Origin: Adiantum capillus-veneris
Lineage: Eukaryota; Streptophyta; Polypodiopsida; Polypodiales; Pteridaceae
DNA: 64,000 bases
NCBI GenBank assembly: GCA_014529385.2
Contig: CM043952.1
Span: 56,086,619 to 56,150,618 of the forward strand
Direction: 5' to 3'
Shown here: in pieces, positions 35,401-48,177 of the stretch
Layout: every line of letters starts with the position of its first letter
Numbering within the stretch: position 1 is the first letter of the stretch
Notes under the pieces: model-generated
Seen by the model: the letters and a program-made list of their open reading frames with translations, nothing else
Databases searched by the model: none
What the model was told of the DNA's origin: nothing
Position numbers and translations under genes: made by a program

Positions 35401-37000
35401 TTGTGCTGGCTAAGGAGTTACCTCACATGCCTGCCCATGTAATGGATTTAACTGGTGCTTCTATTGCATGGTAACCCCTGTTTCACTGAGATGGCCACTG
35501 CGGGGATATCGAGCCGCAAGCGAGGATAGGAGGAGGTCCAAATATCCACATCACCTCCTGTGCTGACGCCGTCTCTGGGGCGAGGCCAATTGCCGGAGGA
35601 CTCCACAGTTACACGCTGGCGACGAAGAATGCAGGAGCGTGCGACAACTTTAAATCTTGAGGGAACTGGCTCTGCGGCGGGTGTGGATATTTCCTCGCAG
35701 CTAGAAAACCCTGATGTTGTTTGGGTAGCTCCAAATGTAGTGGGGACGACCCTAGTCCCTCTGCCTTAGGAAGCTCAAACCGCAAATCCTTCTGATTAGC
35801 TCCAGGTGTGCGGAACTTTTTTGCAACAAATGGCGGATTCCTTGCAGTCAGTTTGGCTAGCATCGACGACTGAGGCACGGGTCACCAAACTCGAACTGTA
35901 GGTGGCAGCCTTGCAGGCTCGCAATGGGGAGCTGGAGAGCCAAAACTCAGCATTGCACAGTACAACCCAGCAACATGCTAGCGAGATGCAAGCTCTACAA
36001 GAGGCTAATTCTGCGTTTTTCTGCTCTATTCAAGACGAGCTTCTTTGCTTGCGAACGTAGAATAGCCTGGCAAATTATTTAGCATCACATCTCGGTGATG
36101 TGATGATCAATTTGAATGATCTTGATGCACTGGCAGTGGAGATGCAGTAGGACCTGCATAATTTTTGGGAGGGCCAAATGCAAAATTGGAGAGCTATGCT
36201 AACCAATGCGACGATACCTTAGCAACCAACACAACAGCTCGTGGTATGCCAACCTGAGCCACCTACTAATGACAAGGTAAAGGTATTGTGCAAGAAGGTT
36301 TTTATATTTTTGATTGGGCAAAAGCTATCAAAGAATGTGCTGAAGCCAAAGCCCGAGTATCTTGTTTGCAGCAAGTCAAGCGGCACAGGATCTATTTTTT
36401 GGGCGAAGACCCTTGCTCACTCTTTCACTCAGCCTCCCGCCATGTCCACCATTTTGGCCCACTCTAAACCGCTATTTGGCTTGGTATTGTCCTATTCATA
36501 CCCCTCTTGCTCCTTTACCCTAGGCCCCTCAGTCTGTTTCCTTGCCAATGCAGTTCTTTCCACGGGAACCTTGACCAGAGCAGCTTGAGATAGACTCGCA
36601 GTTGCTGGCAGAGGTTTACAGAGCCCATCGGCAAGATTTTCGGGGGTTCGGCTACATTGACATTTCATCGTCACTCGAGCGTGAGGAGGAGCAACGACCG
36701 GAGCCTTTGACGCGGAGAGGCTAAAGCTGTGGGTTTGCGTAGTCCACCGTGCGTGCCAGGTGTTAAGGCATAAGCCGCACACTGTGGGTCCTGCCGATGT
36801 CCGAACAATGCGGACTAGGACTTCATGCGGCTTCGGACAATTCTTCATGGGATATCATGGGACAGGACGGGTTTTGCACCGTTCCCGATCTGCGTTGGAG
36901 CAGCGGGTGTATTGGGGGGGGCATACCAGTCATAGTGAGAGGTGTAACCATCAATCAATATATTATTCTCATGTAATCCTGTGTTTTGCTGTGTGTCAAT
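32452..37000 (+). mobile_element. Ty3-gypsy element of a second family (gypsy-2), RT to 3' region
   Basis: RT from about 32460 (DGFSGYNQIWMAEGDRAKTA); RT-RNase H 32562-33180 (FVDASDRAIGSVLMQEQ); RNase H to about 33450 (IEKNYLVTERECLEIIYPVK); integrase zinc region about 33676-33900; integrase core about 33930-34380 (KWRLDFIGPF, then LVSDRGSHF); C-terminal integrase about 34400-34720 (GMEAITPVEHVVPSLRM). An extra coding-like region follows (34800-36720; see separate entry), then GC-rich non-coding sequence that may be the 3' LTR (from about 36750, uncertain). 5' LTR, gag and protease are absent. Broken with many breaks. Much of RNase H and integrase is still readable, so it is not among the oldest here. 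Confidence 0.85.
34800..36720 (+). other. extra coding-like region downstream of gypsy-2 integrase
   Basis: After the integrase end, about 1.9 kb still reads as decayed coding sequence. The clearest part starts near 35472 (MATAGISSRKRG) and contains a Leu/Gln/Glu-rich heptad-like stretch around 35880-36060 (ARVTKLEL, then QARNGELESQNSALHSTTQQ), suggesting a coiled coil. Accessory open frames 3' of pol are known in some plant Ty3-gypsy lineages (Athila, Tat). I cannot match this one to any of them. Broken. Confidence 0.45.
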
Positions 37001-38523
<1,523 letters not shown>

Positions 38524-38752
38524 TGTTACCATATATGTGGTAGTGTTGTGTGTGAACATACATCGGACAGTCGGGGCACCTTTTCCCTCACAAGGATGTT
38601 TTTCCCCCCCCGTGCATTGTATATATGCCCATCACTCTAGGGCTAGCTTACCTTTCTATTTGTGCACTAAGCAATACACTCTCTTCTTTGTGCCTTGAGA
38701 TTCTTCATCTTCTCCGAGATGTGTGTGCATCCTTGCAATCCTAATTCCAACA
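38524..38752 (+). repeat. 5' LTR of copia element E
   Basis: TGTTACCATATATGTGG start and CCAACA end, directly followed by the primer site. Homologous to the LTRs at 20738, 21759 and 41581. Confidence 0.88.
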
Positions 38753-39579
38753 ATTGGTATCAAAGCAGGTTGCATCCTCCTACACATATTTTTGATCAGT
38801 GCCAGCACCTCCCTACTCACTTTCTCCGATTTGGGTGAGTGTTGGTGAGATTAGGGGTTGAGTAATACTTTGGGTCAACTGATAGAGGTGGGTGCACTCA
38901 AAATTTCAATTTGGGCTCTTTTTTGCTTCCATTTCCACTATAAGCAGAATTACCCATGCACTTTTGTCCTTTTTTTGGTGCAATTTTTTTTGTAGAAGAT
39001 GTCCTTACAATCCTCTTTAGGTTGTGAAATATCTAGCACATTTTAGTCCTTGTTTTTCCTCTTTAGAGGCAGTTTTCACATTGAGTGCAGTCACTCGCCA
39101 TGGAGAAGAGGTCCCTTACAATCCTCTTTGGGTTGTAAGATATAGCACGTGTTAATCCTACTTTTTTTTTCCTCTTTTAGGATAATTTTCACATCAAGTG
39201 TAGTCACTTGCCATGGCTGACAACAACACAAAGGTTTTCAAGATACTTGCTGTGGAGGAAAAATTGGATTGGGATAACTACCCAATGTGGGCTTACATGA
39301 TGATGCATGTTCTTGGGGATAACTACCCAATGTGGAATTACATGATGACACATGTTTTTGTGTCAAAGGGCATCTAGAATGTTGTGCAGTTTTGTGTTCT
39401 TGTGTCGAAGGCATTCTAGGTGCAAGTTTTGTGTTCTTGTGTCGAAGGCATCTGGAATGCATGTATGTCAATTGCTACAAAGTCTCATGCTTGGTACTAT
39501 GATAGCAATGCTACAAAAGCACATTATTTTGCATTATGATTTGTTTACCTCTCTTGAGGTTGTCCCTCATCAAAATAGA

Positions 39580-40262
39580 TTCACTTGTGCCAACAATGCC
39601 TCTTATCCCCAGTAAAGGAGTTGGAAATATTGTGCTAACTACGAGATACACATTATGTACCAAGGATTTTTTAAAAAAACTTTTGTCACAAGAATAGATC
39701 ACATGTGCCACCAATGCCTCTTGTTTGATGAAGGAGTTGGAAAGATTGTGCTAATTATAAGGAATGCTAGTTCTTTTACACTTGTTGATGCACTTTATGT
39801 ACCAAGGATAAAAAAGAACCTTTTGTCTGTATCTTCATTTGCAAGACTTGGTCTTGTTGTCACATTTGTGGATGACTAATGTGTAATTCGTGATTTCAAT
39901 TTTGGTGATGAGATTGTTGTATCTGGCATTTTGTGTCATGGGATTTTTTTTTCGTGTTTGTACATTTTGAGCATCTGACTTTTGCAATTTGCTACATTTG
40001 CAAAATTTTGATATTATTGCTTCTTTTTCGCTACTTGAGGCACGTTTTACGCATGCTTTTGAAGGTTGTATTTTGGGTAAGATGGAACAATCAAAGTTTT
40101 AAAAGGATGGTTCAATAAGGGCTACATCAGGTTACAACTTGTGCATAGTGATTTTTGTGGGCCTATGCAAATTCCATCCTCATACGGTTTAGTAAAGGGT
40201 ACATCAACTTACAAATTGTCCATAGTGATGTTTGTGGGCCTATGCAAAATCCATACTCAGGT
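39580..40262 (+). repeat. local tandem duplications inside copia element E
   Basis: Two blocks stand out. A protease-region block is duplicated about 120 bp apart (near 39590-39640 and 39705-39755; YNGGAGTTGGAAATATTGTG-like). An integrase-start block is duplicated about 80 bp apart (near 40104-40180 and 40186-40262; GATGTTTGTGGGCCTATGCA-like). A gag block near 39255-39350 is also doubled. Serial duplications in one copy suggest template switching during reverse transcription. Confidence 0.7.
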
Positions 40263-41580
40263 ACTTGCATGTACTTCATGACTTTCATTGATAATTACTC
40301 CAGGCATGCATGGGTGTATCCACTTAAATCCAAGTTTGAAGTGCTCATGTGCTTCAAGAAAAAATTGTTATGGTTGAAAATGTCTCTAATTGTACTATGG
40401 TCACCCTTCTTTTAGATTGAGGAGGGGAGTACATGTCTCCCAAATTTAATGCATTTTTTAATAGTCATGTGATAAAATACCTATGTGCAATGTTGTATAC
40501 ACCTTAGCAAAATGGTGTTGCTACAAGAAAAAACTGGCCACTTACAAAGATGGCATGATGTGTGGTCAAGAGTCAAGCTTTACCACATTTTTTTGGCTTG
40601 AGGCTATTATATGTGTTACTTATTTACTTAACCGGTGTCCTACCAAAGTCTTGCAGTCTATGACTCCTTATGAAGCATGTCATGATAAGAAGCCATCTAT
40701 TGATCATATGCACATTTTTGGTGGGTTAGCTTAATCTTTGGTGCCAAAAATGCAGCACACCAAATTAGATGATAAGGCTATCGAATGCTTTTGTTGGTTA
40801 CACTCTTGAAAGAAAAGGTTACAAGTTATACCATCCACAAGAAAAGAGTATCTTGATTTAACGAGATTTTATATTTGTGGGAGATTCTGTTCAACCTTTT
40901 TTTATCATGTACCAAAGACAATAACATAATCTCATAGTATATTTATGACACTTTGTTGCCTCTTTTTAATAATGGAAACTTGAATGTAATTTATAATTAG
41001 GCAAATGTATAGACTTATGGGGGCTTTCAAAAATGTTATAGATCATCCTATTATTGATGCAAATGTACATGATGTGGAAAGGGTTGACAATGAAGTAGCT
41101 AGTGTTATGCCAAAATGGCTGGTGCATACTTTGCATGATGGTAAATGGGTTGTATCTATGTCTAGTTGTACTCATTCAAGTTCTAGCCATGTATCATATG
41201 TGTGTGCTTTAGTTGTTTCTAGGCTATGTGATGGGAGGAACTTATTTTATATAGAATTTCAAAAATTGGTGGATTGTAATACAATCAAAATATGTTGCAC
41301 ATATAGAGAATGAAACATGGACTTTATGTGATTTGCCTCTTGGCAAGAAGGCCATTGGTACAAAGTGGGTTCATAAGTTGAAAAGCAAGCCGAATGGTGA
41401 GATTGACTGCTACAAGGCTAGACTTGTTGTTATGCACAACAAAAAGACATTGACTAGAAAGATACTTTTGCTCCCACTTGTCATAGGACTACTATTCGTT
41501 TTGGATGGAATGTACATCAATCCAAAATTGTTACTTCTTTCTTGAATGGTGATATATTTGAGGAAGTATAATATCAAAAG

Positions 41581-42130
41581 TGTTGGAATTAGGGTTGTAG
41601 GTATGCACACACAGCTTGAAGAGAAGATGAATAAGCTCAAGGTACACAATAGAGAGTGCATTGCTTAGTGTGTACATAGAAAGATAAGTTATCCCTAGAG
41701 TGATGAGCATCTATACAATGCACGGGGAAAAAAACTCAATTTTCCTGGTCATAAGTTGTTCACGCACATCACTACTGCAGATATGGTAACAAATCCGTCC
41801 TAGGAGTGATGTTGTGAACAAGAGATGGCACACATTTATAGGAAAGGGTCGTGCCCTAAGGACATGATCAATCCACAAAGAGAAGCAAGCCCAATGGTTT
41901 GAAGAAAGATTCAAACTACTCATGAGGCAATGCCTTTGTAACAAATCTACAAGGTTGTCTTGTGTTTGCACATAAGCCAAGTCGATCTCTCTTGCTGAGA
42001 GCCTCTCCCTGACAAAGTGATTATGCACCTCAATGTGATTTGTGCAAACATGAAAAATTGGGTCTCTTGCCATTGCCAATGCACTCTGACTATTTGTGAG
42101 ATGATGTTGGCACTGTTTGTCCAACACCTA
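41581..42130 (-). mobile_element. copia-1 element, minus strand: end of RNase H and 3' LTR
   Basis: Minus-strand order: about 42127-41880 reads as the C-terminal RNase H and tail of copia (NSQSALAMARDPIFHVCTNH, then VQTQDNLVDLL), followed by the 3' LTR at 41791-41581 (211 bp). It abuts element E at 41580/41581 with LTR orientation reversed. Broken, old. Confidence 0.85.
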
Positions 42131-42189
42131 ACCTAGCCATAAGGCGTCTGATCCATATATACTAATCAATTGGAAGTCTCACATATCAA
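42131..42189. other. short junction between two copia pieces
   Basis: Nothing recognised. Confidence 0.3.
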
Positions 42190-42380
42190 CAAATTTATGC
42201 ATAACTTAGGATCTAAGCATTGACAGGTTGTTAAAAGGATCTTTCACTACTTGAATATTAATTTACATCCTGATTGTTTTATCCCAAGGGGGAATCATTT
42301 TTCCCAGATTCTTGTGCTTTTTTGGACTCAAATTGGGCTGGTTGTTATGAAACACACGAGTGTCCACACGTGGTTCTTGT
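42190..42380 (+). mobile_element. copia-1 RNase H fragment, plus strand
   Basis: Blocks equivalent to VVKRIFHYLN and to DSNWAGCYETHE are visible on the plus strand, as in copia RNase H. It lies tail to tail with the minus-strand piece at 41581-42130. Short, broken, old. Confidence 0.7.
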
Positions 42381-42389
42381 TTCATGCTC

Positions 42390-42645
42390 AACAATTCATT
42401 CATCACATTGTCTATCACATTGCATATCACATTGTCTATCACATGGTTCATCACATTGCAATGTTGACTAGGCATCCACATGTAAGAAGACTTACACACA
42501 TTAGGTGCTACAAAACCTGCCAAGTAGGCTGCACATTAGGATTTGTCACATGATCTATCACATGGTTAGTCATGTGTCATATGTTGACTAGGCATCCACA
42601 TGTAAGAGGACTTACACACATTAGGTGCTACAAAACCCGCATCCT
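42390..42645 (+). repeat. 15-bp-period minisatellite and a 57-bp direct repeat
   Basis: About 42395-42456 is built of TATCACATTG/TTCATCACATTG units. TGTTGACTAGGCATCCACAT and about 37 following bases then occur at about 42463-42520 and again about 120 bp later (about 42582-42639). No coding role is seen. Confidence 0.75.
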
Positions 42646-42894
42646 AACAACCCTCCCCGTGTGGGTTTTGCATGCACTAAATCACTCACACTACGCCCCC
42701 TCAAAAAACACAAGTTAGGGTATGTACACATGACACAATCCTCCCCATGAACACAAGTAGGGAAAAGGATGCACAAAATTCCCCAAACAAAAGGAGGGAT
42801 ACACAAAATCCTCCCCTACAAAAGGAAGAAGAAAAAAAAAAATTTAAGAGAAGGTGATGAATAGGAGAGAAATCTTTTTGGGGTAGTTTTTTGG

Positions 42895-42943
<49 letters not shown>

Positions 42944-43430
42944 AAGAGGGGAAGAAGAAGAAATTGGGGGTGTTTTGGGTGACTCTTTCTCTCGACAAAG
43001 GCTCATTTTATCGGCAAAGAATCTTGGAGAGTTATTAATGAAGTGTTGCAGTGTATTTCTAGGAAAGGAAGGGTGATCTTGAGTGCAAATTGATGGATAT
43101 CTATGCTTGAAGATAGATCCAATCTATGATCATTAAGGGGCTTGAGTGTATGCCGCCATGAAGACTTGAGTGTACATTGAGAGGGGACCACAAATATGGT
43201 TGAGTGGAATCCAAGAATCAATTATTCACTTTGTATTTGTGCTAGAGCTCATGTTGAGATCTTTAACCCATGGATTTGTTTGTGTTTTTGGTGATTATTT
43301 AGGGGAAATTTGATCGTGTCTTGTACATATTATTATTAATTCAATAGATTTAGTGTTTGATTGGGCTTACATTATTGTTTTTCTCTCTTTCTACTCCTTC
43401 TCTCATCTCTCTCATAGCCAAATGCATGAC
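42646..43430. other. unclassified spacer with (CT)n at 42899-42939
   Basis: No gene. A CT microsatellite of about 41 bp is followed by AGCAAAGAGG, echoing the flank of the 38.4-kb microsatellite, so the two regions may share an origin. The rest to 43430 is not recognised. Confidence 0.45.
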
Positions 43431-46308
43431 TCCTACCCGTGACTCCTACCTAGCTAGCCCTAGAGAACAAGGCACTCGGGTAGAAGATCTGTTTGATAAG
43501 CTACAAGGCTCTACCTACTTCAGTAGGATTGACCTTAAAAGTGGCTACCATCTAAAGACCATGTTTCATACACGTTTGGCCTTTATGAATATCTAGTCAT
43601 GCCTTTTGGCTTGACTAATGCACCAGCTACATTCAATTGATTAATGGAGAAAAATTTTAGATACTACCGCAAATTCACTGGAGTGTTCTTTGATGATATC
43701 ATCATCTACTCCAATTCCTTGGAGGAACACAAGCAACATCTCCAAGTGATTTTTCAAGCATTGAAGGAGAATAAGCTTTTTCTCAATCAAAAGAAAAGCG
43801 AATTTTTCCTTCAAGAGATTCAATACTTAGGTCATATTATCTCTCAAGATGGTATCTGTATGGATCCATCAAAGTTGGAGGTAATAAAAGCATGGCCTAA
43901 TCCAAGGAATCTACATGAGCTAAGAAGCTTTATTGGTATGTGTACATACATAGACGCTTCATAGTAAAATTCTCTCAAATAGCAGGACCATTACGTGACT
44001 TAACAAAGAAAAACGTTAAGTATTCATGGACTGCTAAGGAGTAAAGTGCTTTTGACAAGCTCAAAGAGAAGCTTATCTCCGAAGCAGTCCTTATGCTTCC
44101 GGATCTCTCAAAGCCATTTGAGGTCCAATGTGATGCTTGTGGTGATTGCCTTGGAGTAGTCTTGCTTCAAGAAGGGCATGCCATAGCATATGAGAGTTGA
44201 AGGCTCAACACGGATGAACGGGTCTTAGGCATTTATGAGAAAGAGTTGTTAGATGTTCTACATGCCCTAGACACATGGAAGCACTATCTATTCAGGACTC
44301 CATTCATTTTATGAACAGACCATCAAAGTCTCAAGTACTTCATGACGCAAACAAAGCTTTCTGACAAACAAATGAGGTGGACAAATTTTCTTTGCAATTT
44401 AATTTCCACATTGCTCACATTGCTGGTAAGCACAATCAAGTGGCTGATGCACTTTCACGATGACCAAAATTTAATGATGTATCAATAACAACTCACAATG
44501 ATCTATCTTCTATGATAGATGAGTATGCTACTGACCCTGACTTTAAAGACATAATGTCAGCCCTTGCTTTGGGGAAGAAAAAGGAACCATTCACCTTGCA
44601 TGATGGTTATCTTCTCCATGGCAATAGTCTATGTGTTACCCACTTCCTTCGTGATAAAGTTATGTATGAATCCCATGCTCCTCCCTATGCGGGGCATAGA
44701 GGCATTCAACCTACTCTTCGAAGAGTAGAGACGTACTTTTATTGGCGTACCATGAAAGTGGACATACAAGAGTATGTTCCAAAATGTGTAGTATGCCAAA
44801 AGACCAAGTATGATAGGGGGAAGCAACCTGGATTACTCCAGTCATTGCCAATTTCTAATTCACCATGGGAGAGTATATCCATGGATTTTATCTTTAGATT
44901 ACCAAAATCTATCCATGGAAATACGAGAATATGGACAATAGTCGACAGGTTTAGCAAGCAAGCACACTTTATCCCTATCAAGAAGACTATTAAGGCACAC
45001 CAAATGGCAACTCTCTTCATATCACAGATTTTCAAACACCATGGATTGCCAACATCTATCATGTCAGATAGAGATCCTAGAATGACTAGTAATTTTAGGA
45101 AAGGTTTCTTCAAAAATCTAGGTACAAGATTGAATTTCTCTTCGGCCTATCACCCACAAATGGATGGCCAAAGTGAGATAGCCAATCTTATGATTCTTGA
45201 TACTAAAGACCTATGTTACAGAAGTAGATCAACGCTCACAATGGGAAAAGTACTTACCTCTTGTAGAGTATGCGTATAATAATACTATCCATACTTCTAC
45301 AGGAAAATCACCTTTTGAAATCATAGAGGGAAGACCTAAAAGTCCCTTGCTACTTGAAGTACATGGGAAGATCTTCGTTGTCGATGAGTATAGCCGTCAC
45401 CTGCAAGCATCTTTTCAAAAGATTAAGGAGGCTATATCCATCTCCCAACTAAGGCAAAAATCTACTGCTGACAAGCATAGAAGGGCCTTAACGTTCAAAG
45501 AAAATGATTAGGTCTTACTTAAGTTTCCTAAGGCTCAATTGAGAGAAACGATGGGCAAAAATCCTTCGGGCCATCAAAAGTATTATGCTAAACTAGCAAA
45601 AGATACTATGGTCCTTTTCAAATTTTGAAGCCAATCAATGAGGTGGCTTATCAACTCAAGTTGCCTAACCATTGGTTCATACACAATGCTTTTCATGTGA
45701 GCCTACCCAAGCCCTACAAAGGAGAGCCTCCAAATGAACCAATTATTGAAGACCCTCCTGAAATCGAAGATCAAGAAGAGGTACTACAACCTGAAGCTAT
45801 CCTTCGGCATGAAGACAAGGTACTACGACATGGTAAGATTATCCGACAGTATCTTATTAAGTTCAAAAATTATCCTTTTGAAGATGCTAGATGGATGCAA
45901 GAAATCTGGTTTAACGATAGTATGAACCTTGTCAATGCTTACAATGCTACATTAGAGTAAGCAAAAATGTACATGTTTCTTTTAATGATCAATGTTTTCT
46001 CTTATAAGACTAATTCTCTCTTTATTGTGCAAAAATATGCATACTAAGAATCATGTTTGGGATGACGACGTCTCTCAAACACCATGTAGAATTTGTCACT
46101 CTACTTGGGAAGATGAAATGGACTAAAGAGTAGACATGCTTGCGGTAGCTATATCTCCCAAGCACCAAATGGATTAGTCATCCATCTTGGAATAATGTCG
46201 TAGGGTAAAACGGGATCCTCTACCCGCTAAGACAAACTGACTAATAACTATGACTTTATCTCTTTTACCTCATAGTCGAGGACAACTATGATTTCAAGAG
46301 AGAGGTAA

Positions 46309-48177
46309 TGTCATTAAATATCTAATATCTAACCAACCCAAATGATTTTCTCATATTAAACTGATCATTTAATGTGGGATAATAAACGGGAACAAGGGTT
46401 AGAATATAGACATGTGCTTACGGATCTATCTCAACTGGGGGCCAATGGTAAAGGGGCCCAAATGAGAGATGGTATGTCAAAGAGCAAGGTTAACTAATGG
46501 AGCTTAAAAGACCTTAGGGTTAGCTTCATTAAAGACCTCCAATGGTTAGTGTTAAAAGTCCTTTGACCTTAAGCAAGCTAGGGCTGAGAACCCGACCTAA
46601 ACTTGTCTTTGACCTTAAGCAAGCTAGGGTTGTGCTTGAGGTGGGAACTCAACCTAAACTTGCCTTTGACCTTAGGCAAGCTAGGGCTGAGCTTGAGGTG
46701 GGAACTCTATCTAAGGTGCTTATCATGCTTGATGACTAAGATACTTGAGGTACTTGTCATACTTAATGAGGAAGTTGCTTGAGAAGCTTCCTATGCATGG
46801 GGGGTAAGATGCTTGAGTCAAAAAGGGACCCTACACACTTAATGAGGAAGTTGCTTGAGAAGCTTCCTATGCATGGGGGTAAGATGCTTGAGTTAAAAAG
46901 AGACCCTACACACTTAATGAGGAAGTTGCTTAAGAAGCTTCCTATGCACGAGGGGGGGGAGATGCTTGAGTCAAAAAGAGACCCTACACACTTAATGAGG
47001 AAGTTTCTTGAGAAGCTTCCTATGCATGGGGGGTAAGATGCTTGAGTCAAAAAGAGACCCTACACACTTAATGAGGAAGTTGCTTGAGAAGCTTCCTATA
47101 CATAAAAGTCCCAAAGTTAGGGGAATATTTGACCTAACCTTCCACTCACCCAAGGGGCACCTCTTTTCTAAAGGGCACATGGGACACATGTCAGACTCTC
47201 ACTAAGCTCAACCACATGGTGTGCTTGAATGCTATTGGTTGGGCTAAAGAGGGGTCCAATGAGCTTCTACTTCCATCTAACAAATATCTAGATATTTTCA
47301 AGCTCTCTTTCTCTAAGGGATAAGGAGGACACTTGTCAAAAGACTACCCATGTACTTGATTGCATGCTGCATGTGATTGGCTAGTGGGAGAGGGGTACAA
47401 TGAGCTTGCAACATGTAGAAAAGTCACCACTCGCCCAAAGCAAGGAGGGGGGGTGCTAGGGGGATATACTCCACACACACACACACTCATTTGCAAGGGC
47501 ATTCTCACTTGGTGAAAGTTGAGGAACACCACCTCCTTCTCCAAGCTTGTGAGAAGTGAGAGCCTACATCAACACTCTTGGCTAGGGAATGCAAATCCAA
47601 CCAAGAGACATGCTTCAATGCTTAAGCTTGCCATCTTCTCCATCTCCATTACTATGCTATTATGTATGCTAGCAAGAAGAGTAATGATAAGTGAGGAATT
47701 ATTTCTTTCTCCTATGGAATGTTTCTTCTTCCTCTTCCTGACCCTCATTCCCCGCTAGCTCTCTCCACCTTTGAAGGTGTTTGAGGCCTTGGGACTGAGG
47801 CTTGGGATATTTAATGCTTTCTACAATTTTATGTTATGCTTGTGATGCATGAAGCTTTCCATTTCATTGCATCACGTAGGTCACAAGCAACACAAAGATT
47901 GTATTGTACCAAGTCTCTCTTGATGGGAGAAACTATAATACAAATGCCTATTGGAGGGGGGACCGGCTCCATATGAATCTGGTCCTCAACTATTGTCATG
48001 TTCTCTAAACTCTCTCTCTTGCAAAAGTATTGTTCATGCCAAGTTAACTAAGTACCATGTTTATGTTGCTACCATCAATTAAGTTAACCCGCTATGCTCA
48101 CAAAGTATACTCTCAAAAGTGCTTCACCTAATTTCCTAATTCCACTACTCTCAAAGTTCATAGGCCCTCTCCATTAC
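46309..48177 (+). repeat. 3' LTR of element F (about 1,869 bp) with internal minisatellite
   Basis: Starts TGTCATTAAATATCTAATAT right after the polypurine tract and ends near CCATTAC where element G begins. It is longer than the LTRs of A and B, partly because of a tandem array inside it. Confidence 0.85.
46761..47101 (+). repeat. minisatellite, about 76-bp unit, 4.5 copies
   Basis: Unit starts ACTTAATGAGGAAGTTGCTT and recurs at 46761, 46837, 46912, 46990 and 47066. The repeated protein-like frames on both strands are translations of this array, not genes. Confidence 0.93.

Larger units (their letters stand above)
38524..41580 (+). mobile_element. Ty1-copia element E (copia-1), 5' LTR to start of RT
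   Basis: LTR 38524-38752 (229 bp); primer site from 38753 (ATTGGTATCAAAGCAGG, Met type); leader to about 39212; gag start at ATG 39213 (MADNNTKVFK region); protease blocks about 39465-39880 (LYVPRIKKNLLSVSSFARLG); pre-integrase and integrase about 39950-40735 (FIDNYSRHAWVYPLKSK, then LLNRCPTKVLQSMTPYEACH); post-integrase spacer and RT start about 40980-41570 (LPLGKKAIGTKWVHKLKSK). Several segments are tandemly duplicated (in gag, protease and integrase). The copy ends where an opposite-strand copia LTR begins. Broken with many breaks, old. Confidence 0.88.
43431..48177 (+). mobile_element. Ty3-gypsy chromovirus element F, RT to 3' LTR
   Basis: RT about 43460-43965 (VEDLFDKLQGSTYFSRIDLK, then FDDIIIYSNSLEEHKQHL and SKLEVIKAWPNPRNLHELRS); RNase H about 44060-44460; integrase about 44500-45520 (HRGIQPTLRRVETYFYWRTM, then SMDFIFRLPKS and ANLMILDTKDL); C-terminal tail 45625-45958 with a chromodomain-like segment (RQYLIKFKNYPFEDARWMQE); 3' non-coding region; polypurine tract AGAGAGAGG at about 46297-46305; 3' LTR 46309-48177. 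Gag and the 5' LTR are missing on the left. Its RT layout is the most normal of the three copies. Broken with several breaks, old. Confidence 0.9.

Noticed and set aside
42395-42456. Short regularly spaced repeats considered as a CRISPR-like array
   Set aside because: Units of about 15 bp without distinct spacers; a minisatellite in plant DNA.
46763-47205. Apparent repeat proteins on both strands
   Set aside because: Both are translations of the 76-bp minisatellite in the element F LTR.
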